Of a DNA stretch of 64,000 bases, positions 10,705 through 22,168 are shown one piece after another (the stretch's first letter is position 1; each line of letters begins with the position of its first letter). Both the position numbers and the translations under genes were made by a program. The notes under the pieces were generated by a model, which was not told where the DNA came from, did no database searches, and worked only from the letters and a program-made list of their open reading frames with translations. This stretch comes from Ochromonas danica (taxonomy: Eukaryota; Sar; Chrysophyceae; Chromulinales; Chromulinaceae), in assembly GCA_015146655.1 (NCBI GenBank), contig VKHL01000039.1:124001-188000 (forward strand), written 5' to 3'.

Positions 10705-12822
10705 ATGATGTCTATTCCTCTTTTCTTCACCTTCATTCTTTTATTCAATGTTGTTAGTGGACAATTATCAAGCTTTTGGAGTTCTGAAGATGTGAATAGA
10801 ATTGAAAAGAAATGTTTGGAAATTAGTCAACAACCTTCATCCAATAGTAAAGACCTTTATTTCGCACTACAGTTTCTAAAGGATTTCCAAAAGAATCCAT
10901 TGACTTCCTATTGTAATCAAGATCAAATTCTTCGAACAGTACGTGAGGCAAATCAAGTGGGAGAATTGGCTTATGCTTTGAGAACTGTGGAAGCTTGTCA
11001 AATCCACCTCGTGACACCTCTGTCAGAACAACAAACATCTCTAGTGAAGCACGCACTTCAGGTTATTCTTATCACTTTGTCACCCTTTTCACTCACCTGG
11101 CTGACTTCAATGTCTGATGCTGCTTTTGTTTTGTTGTTTCTGTTTTGCTTGTAGAGTGGCGAAGTGGCTGATGTCGCCTATGGTCTTATTGCTGCTAGCC
11201 AGTTACCATTGTCTCTTATCTCATCAGAGGAGAAAGTGAAGGCTATTTCTCATTTACATCAATTGATTGTGAAGGCAGATCAAACATTAATCAATCTCTT
11301 CACTACAGATAATGCCCTGCCTGGAAGATTGTTACATATCATCCTTGATGCGTTGGCTATCTATAAGGATCAAACCAATGTAGTAGAAGATAATCATCTT
11401 CTCTCTCAGTTAATTAAAGAGTTTTTAGAGAACTATCTGAGCTATCTACCTGGTGGACGTGAAGATCAACAATCGGATGTTACTCTCCTCATGCCTTTGC
11501 GTCGCTTGGCTGAAAAGAAACTTCGTCTTTTGCCTGCAGCATTAAGTGCTTCTGCTGAAGCTTTATTGCCTTTGAGATACTTCTCCGATGATCTCTCTGT
11601 TCTTTATCGTGCCTATGAGGCAGCAGTCTATATTCAGACCTTAAAGAATGCGCCTATCCATGTCGTCTTAAAGGATACTGTTTTCACATCGGGTAACAAT
11701 GTGAAAAGTCAGGTGGTAGCCAATGATTTGTTGGGAAGAAATCTTCCTATTGCATCCATTGAAGTGGTTCAGATCAAAGCTATAGGCAGGGAAGCCATTC
11801 TGTCACAAGGACAAACAATTCAGGGAGACGAGATTGATTTATCATCTCATGTCCTTCTCCCTGGTAGATATCATGCAAATCTGAAGGTTTATATCAAGGA
11901 CAAGACTGCTCCAGTCTCAGTGCAGAGTTACCTGGTTGTTACCGACAAAGCTCAACTGGTGAACGTTTCCGTTGGAGTGGATAAGGACGCTGTACCTGGT
12001 TTGGCAGATCTGACCAGTGTTGAGAAGGAAGGTAGCTTGAATGGTATTCAGGGCTCTGCTGAGGAGGTAGATATTATTCATGTCTCCTACCAAGTGAAAG
12101 CAGCTAATAAGGGAAAGAAGCCACATCAGACCTTTGTTCGTTTAACTTTGGTTGATAATGCTAGTGATGCTGCGTTTAAGGATTTCTCTGTCTATTTCTT
12201 ATCTTCTCGCAGTGGGAACGATGAGGAAGGTACTGCAACTTGGGATTATCGTACTGCGATTAACCTTGCTGAAGATATTAACAAGTTCGACTATCGTTCT
12301 GGTACATATGAGATTTCCTTGATTGTCGGTGATGTTTCTTACACTGAGCCAGTCAGCTTTGTTGTGGGTCATATCGATCTGAAATTCCCCACCAAGCCAG
12401 TGCAGAGCCATCCGCTCTATGCAAAGTCTCTTTTGCATACCTCTGACACTACTCTGAAAGCACTTCCTGAGATCGAGCATGCGATGCGAGCTCCTCCTCG
12501 CCGTGCTCCTGCTTTCATGGCTTACCTTTTCACCCTCTTGATTTGGTTGCCTCTGATCGCCTTCGTTATCTTTGTGCTCAGTCTGAAGCCCAATCTCTCC
12601 CGTGTCTCCAGCTTGTCCTCTGTCGCATACATCTTGCTCTTGTTGGCATTTGCTGTGCTCTATGCTGGTTATTGGTTCGCTTGGCCTGGATTTGACTTCT
12701 ATTCCACCATCAAGTATCTGTGTGTGATTTTCCCAGTAAGTATATTTGTTGGTAGATATGCTCTTGCTGCTGCTATGGAGGCAAGACACAAAGAGCATGC
12801 TAAGGCGGCGAAGAAGGATTAA
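10705..12822 (+). CDS. Ribophorin II (Swp1-like) subunit of oligosaccharyltransferase
   Basis: Two exons (10705-11061, 11155-12822) give 674 residues. This ER membrane subunit helps the complex that transfers glycans to Asn of nascent proteins. A cleavable signal peptide covers about residues 1-20 (ending near VVSGQ). A long luminal region follows, with ISLIVGD and LKFP phrases near its end, then the family's conserved tail: an Arg-Pro-rich segment (RAPPRRAPAF) and three TM helices (about residues 565-655). The C-terminus is a Lys-rich cytosolic tail ending AAKKD. Length and layout match ribophorin II, which is longer than yeast Swp1. Confidence 0.88.
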
Positions 12823-13009
12823 GTTTGGTTGATGAGGAAACTATAAGATACTGACAGCAGATAAAGCACTTTAGTTTATACTGCACGTTCAACAGTTGTA
12901 ACCAAAGTTAAATCGTGCTCAGTGGAAGGGAAGAGTAGAGTCTATCATCATTGTTTTATATCTTATCTTAGTGGCGGTGATACTTGATCACCAATCTACA
13001 ATCTACAAT

Positions 13010-13708
13010 CTAGGCTTCTTTATTCAACTGAGTAGCAACAGCATTGCGCATAAGATCAATGACAGTCTTAGGATCAGCCTTGAAAATAGCCGATCCTGCC
13101 ACAATCATATTCGCACCAGCTGCTGCTGCTACTTCAATTGTATCAGGTCCCAACCCTCCATCGACTTCAATTGTTAAGTTTGGTCGTAAAGCTCTTAATT
13201 CACTCACTTTGGACATCATAGGATGCATAAACTTTTGACCACCAAAACCTGGTTCAACTGTCATAATTAAGACTAAGTCTACTTCATCCAGATATGGTAA
13301 AACAGCAGAAAGAGGAGTGTTGGGTTTAATTGAAATGCCAGCTAGCATACCATGATCTTTGATTTGATGAATTAACTCTTTCTTTCCATTTTCATCCAAT
13401 TGAACTTCTTCATGGAAAGTAAAGATATTGGCACCTGCAGCTGCCATATCGGAGACCCATTGACCAGGATGACTGACCATTAAATGAACATCAAAGATAG
13501 CATCTGGAAGATTCTTTCTTAAGGAAGAAATCACAGGAGCACCAAAGGTTAGATTAGGAACAAAATGTCCATCCATAACATCTAAATGTAGATAATCAGC
13601 ACCAGCATGAAGAACACGAAGTGATTCTTGATGCATATTGGATAGATCACAGGCTAATAAACTTGGACCAATTAATGGACGTAAAGGACCTTTCAAGAAA
13701 TTAGCCAT
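13010..13708 (-). CDS. RPE: Ribulose-phosphate 3-epimerase
   Basis: A single 232-residue exon of usual length. The enzyme interconverts ribulose 5-phosphate and xylulose 5-phosphate in the pentose phosphate pathway (and in the Calvin cycle in plastid forms). The TIM barrel shows all key motifs: IGPSLLACD, YLHLDVMDGHFVPN (metal-binding His and Asp), FDVHLMV, TVEPGFGGQKFM, and VDGGLGPDT with the catalytic Asp, followed by GSAIF. There is no N-terminal extension, so this is probably the cytosolic isoform; a plastid form would be elsewhere. It is divergent from the Mpv17 gene. Confidence 0.95.
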   Translation of the reverse strand: MANFLKGPLRPLIGPSLLACDLSNMHQESLRVLHAGADYLHLDVMDGHFVPNLTFGAPVISSLRKNLPDAIFDVHLMVSHPGQWVSDMAAAGANIFTFHEEVQLDENGKKELIHQIKDHGMLAGISIKPNTPLSAVLPYLDEVDLVLIMTVEPGFGGQKFMHPMMSKVSELRALRPNLTIEVDGGLGPDTIEVAAAAGANMIVAGSAIFKADPKTVIDLMRNAVATQLNKEA

Positions 13709-14101
13709 GATGGATAATAGACTTCTACTATACTAGGATGATCTAGTTGATTATTGATTCTCTCTAGTGGATCTGTCCTAGACAGTTCAGATGAGTTGAA
13801 TGGAAATACAACTCCTATTTAATGGGAATGGACTGCTGCCAAACATTCGACTGTGAATTTGTGCACACAACACCAACATCAGGATGAAAGTATCCATTCT
13901 GAGTTTTGAAGTCGATATGCTCATATAGGAAAGTCATCCCGGCCGAAGCCACGCTTCAACTGCACTGTTCTTGCAAAAGCAAAATAAAAGGAGTGGATCA
14001 AAACTATTGTCATCTCAATCTCTGACATCTTACAACAGGAATAGTTTATTATTTACCTATTCTCAATATAAAGAAAGAAATTCTTTAACAAACCAAAGAA
14101 G
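13709..14101. other. Divergent intergenic region RPE / Mpv17
   Basis: No gene was found. It is the shared upstream region of two head-to-head genes. Confidence 0.45.
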
Positions 14102-14770
14102 ATGTTTCAAAGATTTCCTAGTCGATTCATCACAGCACCTATTTTAGCATCATCTCGAAAGAGATTCCTAACTACCTCTTCCTCTTCCTCTTCTTCTTCT
14201 TCCTCTTCACCAAGTGGAAAGAGTTTATGGGAAAGATATAACCAGTTGCTAATCAGTTATCCTATCCTAACAAAAAGTCTGACAGGTGGATTTCTTGCTG
14301 TCATTGCTGATCTAACCTGTCAGACAGTCATTGCCAAGAATGATCAAGATAAACCTATTCTTGAAAGAATTAGTTGGAAAAGAACTTTCAACTTTGCTTT
14401 GATTAGTACATGCTTTTTCCCTCCTTTAGCACATTATTGGTATGGTTGGTTATCAGTGAAGATTGTGGGAGATAATCTACTGGCTGCAATGAAGCGTGTC
14501 TTCTTAGATCAAGTACTCTTTGCACCTGTTTGTTTATCAGGTTTCTTCTCATTAAATCTACTTCTTGATGGAAAGATTCATCATATTCAAGAGAAGTTAA
14601 AGAATGATTTACTACCAACCATGTCAGCTAACTATGCTGTATGGATTCCAGCTCAAGTGATTAACTTCATGTTTGTACCCATTCCACTACGTGTACTTTG
14701 GGCAAATATGGTAGGATTCTTTTGGAATATTTACCTTTCCAATGCTGCTAATACTACCCACAAGAAGTAG
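14102..14770 (+). CDS. Mpv17/PMP22-family organelle membrane protein
   Basis: A single 222-residue exon. Family members are four-helix proteins of the mitochondrial inner membrane or peroxisome, thought to form channels. Diagnostic phrases are LWERYNQLLISYPILTKS, the segment PPLAHYWYGWL, and WIPAQVINFMFVPIPLRVLW. The N-terminus (basic and Ser-rich, RKRFLTTSS followed by a long Ser run) looks like a mitochondrial presequence. A partial near-exact tandem copy follows immediately. Nothing in this copy looks broken. Confidence 0.9.
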   Translation: MFQRFPSRFITAPILASSRKRFLTTSSSSSSSSSSSPSGKSLWERYNQLLISYPILTKSLTGGFLAVIADLTCQTVIAKNDQDKPILERISWKRTFNFALISTCFFPPLAHYWYGWLSVKIVGDNLLAAMKRVFLDQVLFAPVCLSGFFSLNLLLDGKIHHIQEKLKNDLLPTMSANYAVWIPAQVINFMFVPIPLRVLWANMVGFFWNIYLSNAANTTHKK

Positions 14771-15042
14771 ATGATGTGTGAAGAAGAAGACTAGATGGAG
14801 TGATAGTGGATTCACTCTTTCCCTTGTACACAACAATCATACCGACCTCAATATAACGATTTTGATTAAATCACGCGACCAAATGTTATCGTTTGTTATT
14901 GAGCACAATTAATGCAGCAGCATTACCGGCTCTATTGACATTAGTGTTACACTCACCACATAATTTAAAAAAGACTTGCTCTCCTATACTAGCTAATAGC
15001 AAATCAATATGGTCAGCCTTTTCCCCATCCAAAGCACAAGAA
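14289..15042. repeat. Tandem duplication, unit A (754 bp)
   Basis: This unit runs from codon 63 of the Mpv17 gene through its stop and about 270 bp of 3' flank. Unit B (15043-15772) follows at once and appears identical except that it lacks 24 bases after the stop codon. The missing stretch is bounded by TAGATG in both places, so it could be lost by slippage. Confidence 0.85.
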
Positions 15043-15524
15043 GATTTCTTGCTGTCATTGCTGATCTAACCTGTCAGACAGTCATTGCCAAGAATGATCA
15101 AGATAAACCTATTCTTGAAAGAATTAGTTGGAAAAGAACTTTCAACTTTGCTTTGATTAGTACATGCTTTTTCCCTCCTTTAGCACATTATTGGTATGGT
15201 TGGTTATCAGTGAAGATTGTGGGAGATAATCTACTGGCTGCAATGAAGCGTGTCTTCTTAGATCAAGTACTCTTTGCACCTGTTTGTTTATCAGGTTTCT
15301 TCTCATTAAATCTACTTCTTGATGGAAAGATTCATCATATTCAAGAGAAGTTAAAGAATGATTTACTACCAACCATGTCAGCTAACTATGCTGTATGGAT
15401 TCCAGCTCAAGTGATTAACTTCATGTTTGTACCCATTCCACTACGTGTACTTTGGGCAAATATGGTAGGATTCTTTTGGAATATTTACCTTTCCAATGCT
15501 GCTAATACTACCCACAAGAAGTAG
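15009..15524 (+). pseudogene. 5'-truncated copy of the Mpv17-family gene
   Basis: It repeats residues 63-222 of the upstream gene without change. By chance an ATG in the duplicated flank lies in frame across the junction and would add eleven new residues (MVSLFPIQSTR). It lacks the presequence and the first part of helix 1, so it is unlikely to work like the parent. If the duplication is an assembly artefact, this copy does not exist. Confidence 0.55.
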
Positions 15525-15772
15525 ATGGAGTGATAGTGGATTCACTCTTTCCCTTGTACACAACAATCATACCGACCTCAATATAACGATTTTGATTAAA
15601 TCACGCGACCAAATGTTATCGTTTGTTATTGAGCACAATTAATGCAGCAGCATTACCGGCTCTATTGACATTAGTGTTACACTCACCACATAATTTAAAA
15701 AAGACTTGCTCTCCTATACTAGCTAATAGCAAATCAATATGGTCAGCCTTTTCCCCATCCAAAGCACAAGAA
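15043..15772. repeat. Tandem duplication, unit B (730 bp)
   Basis: Head-to-tail copy of 14289-15042, 754 minus 24 bases. With the flanking scaffold gap it may be a real recent duplication or an unresolved heterozygous indel. Confidence 0.85.
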
Positions 15773-15783
15773 GTTCAGCGCAG

Positions 15784-15947
15784 CAACAAGCAGAAATAAC
15801 ATCAACACTCAAGATAGGCAGCAATTCCACTACTAATCACACAGATGACATGCGTACAGTNNNNNNNNNNCAACAAGCAGAAATAACATCAACACTCAAG
15901 ATAGGCAGCAATTCCACTACTAATCACACAGATGACATGCGTACAGT
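15784..15947. other. Scaffold gap (10 N) with an identical 77-bp sequence on both sides
   Basis: Bases 15784-15860 and 15871-15947 are the same 77-bp sequence around ten Ns. A repeat that ends exactly at the gap is the mark of two contigs that overlap but were not merged. The true sequence is probably one copy with no gap. No gene spans it; the region 15525-16019 holds otherwise only unit B flank. Confidence 0.9.
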
Positions 15948-16019
15948 ATACAATAAGAATTACAACAACAAATTTCCTTGACTTGGAACGGTCACCACGC
16001 GAATTGGTAGAGTACGAAC

Positions 16020-17442
16020 CTATTGATTGATATTATTATGATGAGCATTTGCTGCCGCAGCTGCAGCGGCTTGAGCTCTTCGAGCTCTACGCTCCAATCT
16101 TGCGCGCATATTTTGTTGTGCGTCTTCCAGTTTATTCAGATGTTCAGCACGATGAGCAGCTCCTGTAATCCAAGGATGTAATAATGCTTCTGTTGCACAT
16201 AAGCGTTGATTAGGATCTGTTTTCAAGAGCTTCTGCAAGAGATCTTTGGCTTCAGCACTAATCTTCTTCCAAACTGGCTTATTCAAATCATATTCACCTC
16301 TCGTTATACGACCATAGAATTTGGATTCTGTATCATTTTCACGCACGGGGAAAGCCTGTTCTCCTGAGAGCATTTCATAAAGAACACATCCTAAGGCCCA
16401 AACATCTGCTTGAGGCCCATAGGATTGTTCAATCACTTCAGGAGCAAAGTACTCTTTTGTTCCCCACATGTCTTTGAGTTGTCGAAAATTCTTGCGCTTG
16501 GTTGATTCTTCAGGATCATAATTACCTTCTTCAATACGGACTAATGCTGACAACCCAAAATCGGCAATCTTCATTTCACTAGAGGCTCCTGAACCCTGTT
16601 CAGCCAAAACAGACAAGGATTTTAAAAAAACTGATAAAAAGTGGTGCCGATTATAAGCAGTGAACTAACCGAAAGAAGGATATTATCTAATTTGAGATCA
16701 CGGTGAATGACACCCAGAGAATGTAAATAATGCAATCCAGTTAAAATTTGACGAAATTGTCTAGCTGCCATAACTTCATTATAATGTAAAGTATTGGCTA
16801 AGAAATGATGTAAATCTCCTCCATCAACCAATTCAAGAACAATCCAAAGACATTTAGGTGTCTCATATAACTCATACATACTCACAATATTACGATGGCG
16901 AATCCGCTTCATAATCTCTATCTCTGTTGACATACTTTGTGCATCATTCATATTACTATTCTTCTTGACCACTTTACAGGCAAATTGTTGACCAGTAATC
17001 TTATGTGTAACCAAATAGACTTTACCAGAAGCACCATGACCAATGGTTTTACCAATATCGTAAGTCTCCTTCACTAAAGCATCTGTAATCTTATCATGCA
17101 GGTCTAACCGTCGCCGTGCCACTTCCGCTAACAATTGCTCGTCCGTCACTTCACCTAAAGGAATTTGCATAGCCTTGTCATGATCATAATCTAAGTCAAA
17201 TGACACTACACTATGAATCTTTATATCTGGATTGACAGGATGAATATTGTCTTTATGGCTGAGACGCGGACTGACTATTGGAATAACTGGTGCAGACTGT
17301 TTCGTAAGCATTGGACATACCGATTGACAACAAACAAGTGAAGGAGAATGAGTGATGACTCTATGTAAACGCAAGAGAAGGCTGGGTAATTCTCACTTAC
17401 CACAGTGTCTGTTACCTTAACTTTTGATGTCCTAATTCCCAT
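16020..17442 (-). CDS. Ser/Thr protein kinase, CAMK-like
   Basis: The kinase domain is complete in two exons (17296-16670 and 16595-16020). It has the Gly-rich loop GHGASGKVY, the ATP Lys in FACKVVKK, HRDLKLDN, DFGLS, and GTKEYFAPEV in place of APE. Layout and sequence resemble calcium/calmodulin-dependent and phosphorylase kinases. A basic Arg/Ala-rich tail follows; no calmodulin site or EF-hand is obvious. The first exon is inferred: 17442-17401 reads MGIRTSKV up to a strong GTAAGT donor and joins in phase to 17296. Gly2 and Ser6 would suit N-myristoylation and membrane anchoring. If that exon is wrong, Met at 17311 is the next start. Confidence 0.85.
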
Positions 17443-18106
17443 TGTTGATCAAGATCTTATCCAGAAAATAGTCACAAACAAGATTTCTTTGAAGGAAAAA
17501 AACAACTGCAAAATATAGGTAATATGGAAATATAATGGAAATGGACAAACTATCCAGTTGGTTGTGAGTAAATAAAACGAGACAAATAACAGAAGTGAAT
17601 TGAGTTTCTTCACTTGCAAGTATAAGAGGAGTGTTGTTCTTCTTCTTTTTCTTTCTTGATTTTAAATATAAAGCATGGTCTTTCCTCTAACTTCCTTCAA
17701 TTTTTTTATTACTATTTTTATTTATTTTTCCTTCTTCTTGTAGTTGTTGTTGTTTGTCCACGAAGACTGTTGTACAATATGCTCCAGTCTCATAGCCAGT
17801 AGACACAGACAGACAGAGACGGCCAAGTCCAGCAGAGTCAGCACAGCAGAGGGCGTGAAACGGCTTTTCTACAGACAACATGGACTTGCATGTCATCTTT
17901 TCTCACTTCCATAATAATCCCGTGGATTCCATGGAGTACGTATGGAAGTCGCATCCGCTGCTGCTGTTGGTTTTCGCTCATGATATTTGGTGTGGATATG
18001 AATTAGCTGATTTATCATTGACAAACAATAGAAAATTTATTTATAAGAGGTATTCCATTCTAATTGTAGTTGATAGATAGGATTTTCAATTCCAATTTGA
18101 TTGATA
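17443..18106. other. Divergent intergenic region, kinase / F-box gene
   Basis: It holds T-rich and CAGACA-like short repeats (near 17808-17820). A short ATG open frame at 17880-18080 has no protein-like character and may lie in the F-box gene's 5' leader. Confidence 0.45.
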
Positions 18107-19433
18107 ATGGCATCTCTTGCCTTTGACGTGTTGAAGTATCATCGTAATAAAGGACTATCAAGATGTGTATCCAATCATCTACAACTCAGTCCAAATGATC
18201 GTAGTCGATCGCATTCTTTCTTGACTACAAGTGAAGATGATCATAGTGAATCTACCGTGCAAGGAAGAGAATCGACCGCTTTCTCCTTGTCATCGCCTCT
18301 CTTGTCAGCCAAGTCTCCTGAACACGATCCATCCACACCACAATCACAAATAATGCCATCGCCTAGAATAGGAGGAGAATTTGTCGATGAGGAGCTGACC
18401 TGTTCTCCTTCCATGAAAATGATAGTTAATCTGGCTAACCTCTATTTTGGAAACGTGCAGAATCTTCCTCCTATACGAGGACTCATTATTCATCAGCTTC
18501 CTGGAAATATTCTAGCACATATCTTTCATTACTTGGATGGTCTTTCCATCATGCAAGTCGAACAAGTTTCTGCTTCCTGGAAGCGTATTTGTGTTGCCTA
18601 TGATCAGTTGTTGTGGAAGAGTTTGACTGAATCTCTTTGGCTGAGTCGTTTAGAATGGAATAGACCCCATGTTGATGATCAGCATCTTTTGGATCGCATA
18701 CGTAGACTTTCCCTGAGCGCTTTAAAGAAAGGTCTAGTTGGAGTTGACGTGAGTCGCTGCATTGAAAAACTAGATTTCCAATTAGCTCTTCAAGCACATC
18801 TACTTTTTTATCCTCTACTAACGCAAAGTTCTTCAATCACCTCCCCATCAAGTCCTTCCAGATCTCGTCGTCAAAGCTATGGCCCTAGCGATGATGAAAC
18901 CACCTGTTGCACATCCTCTGATCAATCTAGTATTTGTAGTGTTACCAAAAATGAAAATAGTGGATGCTGTCATTGCTATTATCCAAACTGGGCTCTAGTA
19001 ATCAAGGAATACAAAGCTTCCTATATGTATGCTCTTCGTGAATGCCAACGAGAAGGTTTGTTGCTATCGGAACTCTCCAGCGTAACGTGGAGATTGTTTT
19101 ACTTGTCCAAATCAGGCAGATCTTTTCTTTGCCACTTTGGTGAGGATCTTTCATGGACATCATCCATGAATGATCATCAAAGACAATGGAAGGTGAGTAA
19201 TATTTTCCCTCGTTTTTAATGAATATTGATCAGATTATTGCTGTACTTTTTCGCAGATTGTCGAAAAGGAAGATGATAGATTTATCGTGAAGATTCAAAT
19301 TGACAGCTACCCAGTATTGACGGTTCATCGAGAGCGATATGGGCTGCAGAGGGGACGCTGGAAGTTAGCTAACGATCAATGTTTATTTTTGCAAGAAGAG
19401 TCGATCGATTCTATTGATATGCCTTTGTTTTGA
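18107..19433 (+). CDS. F-box protein
   Basis: Two exons (18107-19192, 19257-19433) give 420 residues. An F-box lies at about residues 130-175 (HQLPGNILAHIFHYLDG, then VSASWKRICVAYDQLLWKSL). F-box proteins dock substrates on SCF ubiquitin ligases by binding Skp1. The N-terminal 100 residues are Ser/Pro-rich and low in complexity. The C-terminal half has a Cys cluster (residues 265-290) and a basic region but no WD40 or LRR repeats, so the substrate is unknown. The start is the ATG after an in-frame TTG; an upstream exon is not excluded. Confidence 0.82.
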
Positions 19434-19960
19434 ACGACTGTCGTGTGTTAATTAGATATAGCCTATGATTTATTTAGTTTTCTCCTTTAGTTTTTTCATT
19501 CTTCTTGCTTCTTCCATCTGATTTAAGATTAGCACTGTTAATATCATACTGTAAGTGCTATTGCAACGTGTGAAGTAGGGAGCCGGGTGTCGAAAAACCG
19601 GTAAAACAGAAGATTTATTGGCGAATTCTCACCCCACGCCACAAAACTGTTCTCTGCTCTCTCTGGCTGCGCACCCTCTGCCCCGATGATGATGGCATCG
19701 TGTCCTTTGCATCCTCTTAGTTGTGATTTCTTAATTGACTCGTAAAGAATAAGAACCTAGAGAAATCCTACAAAGAGTTGTGTATTTTGCTAAGACAAAG
19801 ATTATTATCTTAGAAGGACTATAGTAGTTGTTCTGTTGTTTGATGAATAAGCCGTTTAGTTGATCTTTTTATTGAAAAGAAAGAAAAACGAGCTACAAAA
19901 GAGAAGAAGAAAAGATTTCCACTATCAGATATATATGTACTCTATGCGTTTCTTTCCACA
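19434..19960. other. Intergenic region
   Basis: No gene was found between the F-box gene and the next plus-strand gene. A short AAGAAAAGA-rich leader precedes the next start. Confidence 0.45.
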
Positions 19961-21726
19961 ATGCCAGCAGACTTGAAACAAATTGGGTTTATAGGATTCG
20001 TTAACCTATCTCTATTGGCAACCATTGTAGGTTTGGTCTATTTCTTTTATGCAACAAATATTGACTTTTGCTTCATCTTGTTATTTAGGTGGTTTGGAGA
20101 ACAATTCGATGGTATTGGACATGGGAGGGGCCGCACACATTTGAAAGTCATGCATTTCGCAAGAAATTAGCATTTCATTTTTTATTGCTATGCTGCACTT
20201 CTTTTGATATTCCTATGTATATTTCCTTCACACAGATTAATGACTATGCCTTGATCACTTATAGTTTTCATAAGTTTTCTTCAGCTTTCTTATTTGCTGC
20301 ACTAAGTATCACTATTAGTGATTGGGCAGCTGTACTTCATGATATCCATGAATATAAATCCTATCCTTGGGTATTTGGTCGAACAAGTCTCTTTGCTGTG
20401 AATACTGTCTACTTCTTGATAAGCTTTGTTAATTTTGTTTTGTGCTATGCGTCTACAAGTCTCGATGACTATACTTCCTCCCCAATATATGTTGCAACAA
20501 TTTTCTTTCAGATCTTTATATCCATCCTCTTAACATGCCTAATGCTATATGCGGGATTGAAACTATATCATCGTATTCAAGGAGCTGCAGGTAATTTGGA
20601 TGAGCGTAATGGAAGAAGTAAACGTAACAGAAGTAGCAAGAAGAGATATGCTCTTATGCTTGAGGGAGGATCTGAATTCCGTGGAGCCTTACGCAATTTA
20701 AATCTGGTGATGGCAACGTGCACATTATGCATCTCAGTGCAGGTAGGTGAGCCATCATAATGTTTTTGCAGTTGTATTATCAGGCTTATTTCTTTGTTAT
20801 GTAGATGGTGATGATTATTTTAAATTATTCACTGGGATATGCAAACGATGCAAACGCAACCGTGGGACCACCATTAGTATATTGGTAAGTTGACGATGAA
20901 TCAACTGTTAAATCTTCAGCAACTCGCTAATATCCATTTCCATCGGTGGATGTTTGCTTCTAGGCTATTAAACAGCTGGATTCCTATTTGGGGACCTGTG
21001 CTTTCCTTGCTTTTCCTTTGCCGTGCACACAGCAAACGGAAGAAGACACCTTTTGAAGCCGTTCGGATTCAATCTCAAGATGCTGGAGCAAACTCCCTTC
21101 GTAATCCATTGATTGATAGTGCTGATATCTCTTTGTCTGCTGGTGATGAGTATTTTTCCGAGAGTGATAGTCGTATTAATGCAAGTGACGGACATTTCCT
21201 GGCTGGCGGCACTAACAACAATCTGCTGCAAGCTATTCTCCAGGCTAATCAATCTTCCCCATCCGTGTTTCCACCTGCTATGAACCAGGACTCCAGAAAT
21301 AGCAACAACAGTTTGAGATCAAGCAAACGTACACGAGTATCCAACCCATCATCCAATGGTTGCCGCAGTACAGATGTGGATAGTCCAGAGAGTCTATGTA
21401 ATCGTGACTCTGGTCTTTCAGAGAGTGCTGTTATCACTGTCGAAGAAGATGAAGAAAGTCAAGCATTGACGAGAGATTCCTTATTGTCACCGGATCAATC
21501 TCTAATGTACTACTATACTCAGCCTGATTTAGGCAATCCCTTGGTACCATCACAGGGTAACTCAGGAAGCAACTTAAGTAATTATACGGAGAAAGAAGAC
21601 AATGACGGGTTTCGTGACACTACCATCACATGCCCTAGTGTTCTACTTTTCCCAAATATTCATCATCATGCTCAACAAAGCTTCAGTTATCGTGGAGGTG
21701 ATGATCACAACGGGCACTTTGGATAA
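19961..21726 (+). CDS. Multi-pass membrane protein, TOM1/THH1/GPR137-like
   Basis: Four exons (19961-20026, 20089-20742, 20805-20884, 20964-21726) join in frame to 520 residues. The N-terminal 300 residues hold about seven hydrophobic helices. The order of segments (a helix with FHKFSSAFLFAAL, then SDWAAVLHD, a helix with NTVYFLISF, a cytosolic basic loop, a final helix WIPIWGPVLSLLFL) recalls the plant TOM1/THH1 and animal GPR137 group, small 7-TM proteins of endolysosomal membranes. That match is by eye and weak. The C-terminal 220 residues are Ser/Asn-rich, polar and probably disordered, ending in a His-rich stretch. Confidence 0.75.
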
Positions 21727-22168
21727 GGATTTTTACGAGATTTTCCTTATTTACGATGGTTACTGATACCATTGTTGTATTCTATTTGTAATTGTTGTGT
21801 ATTTTTCTGATTGTTTGGTTGCTTGCAATCCATATTGCAGCCTTGATCTGTGTGTTCTTATGGCTTAGGATGCTACTGCTTAATTGCATAAGATTGATTG
21901 GTGTGGAGTGTTCTCATCATCAACAACTGAGTCTTGCGGTATTTTCAAAAATGAGTTGTTAACGTGTTTTTCCACTGGGAAGAGACCGTTTTTGTCAAGT
22001 TAAAGCCTTCTCTACTGTGTCATCTCTCTTGACTTCATTGATTTCGATGACAACAACATAATTAACAACAACAACGACTACTAATTCACACTTTTGCTTT
22101 CTGAGTATATTTATTATTCTTTGTCACTTTGTAATCTTCTTGTTATATGACAAGATATTTAAATAGAG
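21727..22168. other. Intergenic region upstream of the GH36 gene
   Basis: No gene was found. CAA/ACA-rich short repeats lie at about 22050-22080. Confidence 0.45.

Noticed and set aside
12199-12798. Long open frame antisense to ribophorin II
   Set aside because: It lies wholly inside a well-supported coding exon and has no protein-like motifs.
15739-15981. Open frame running through the N gap
   Set aside because: It is created by the gap and the repeated 77-bp flanks; it has no coding character.
17880-18080. 66-codon ATG frame before the F-box gene
   Set aside because: No conserved features; more likely 5' leader or spacer.
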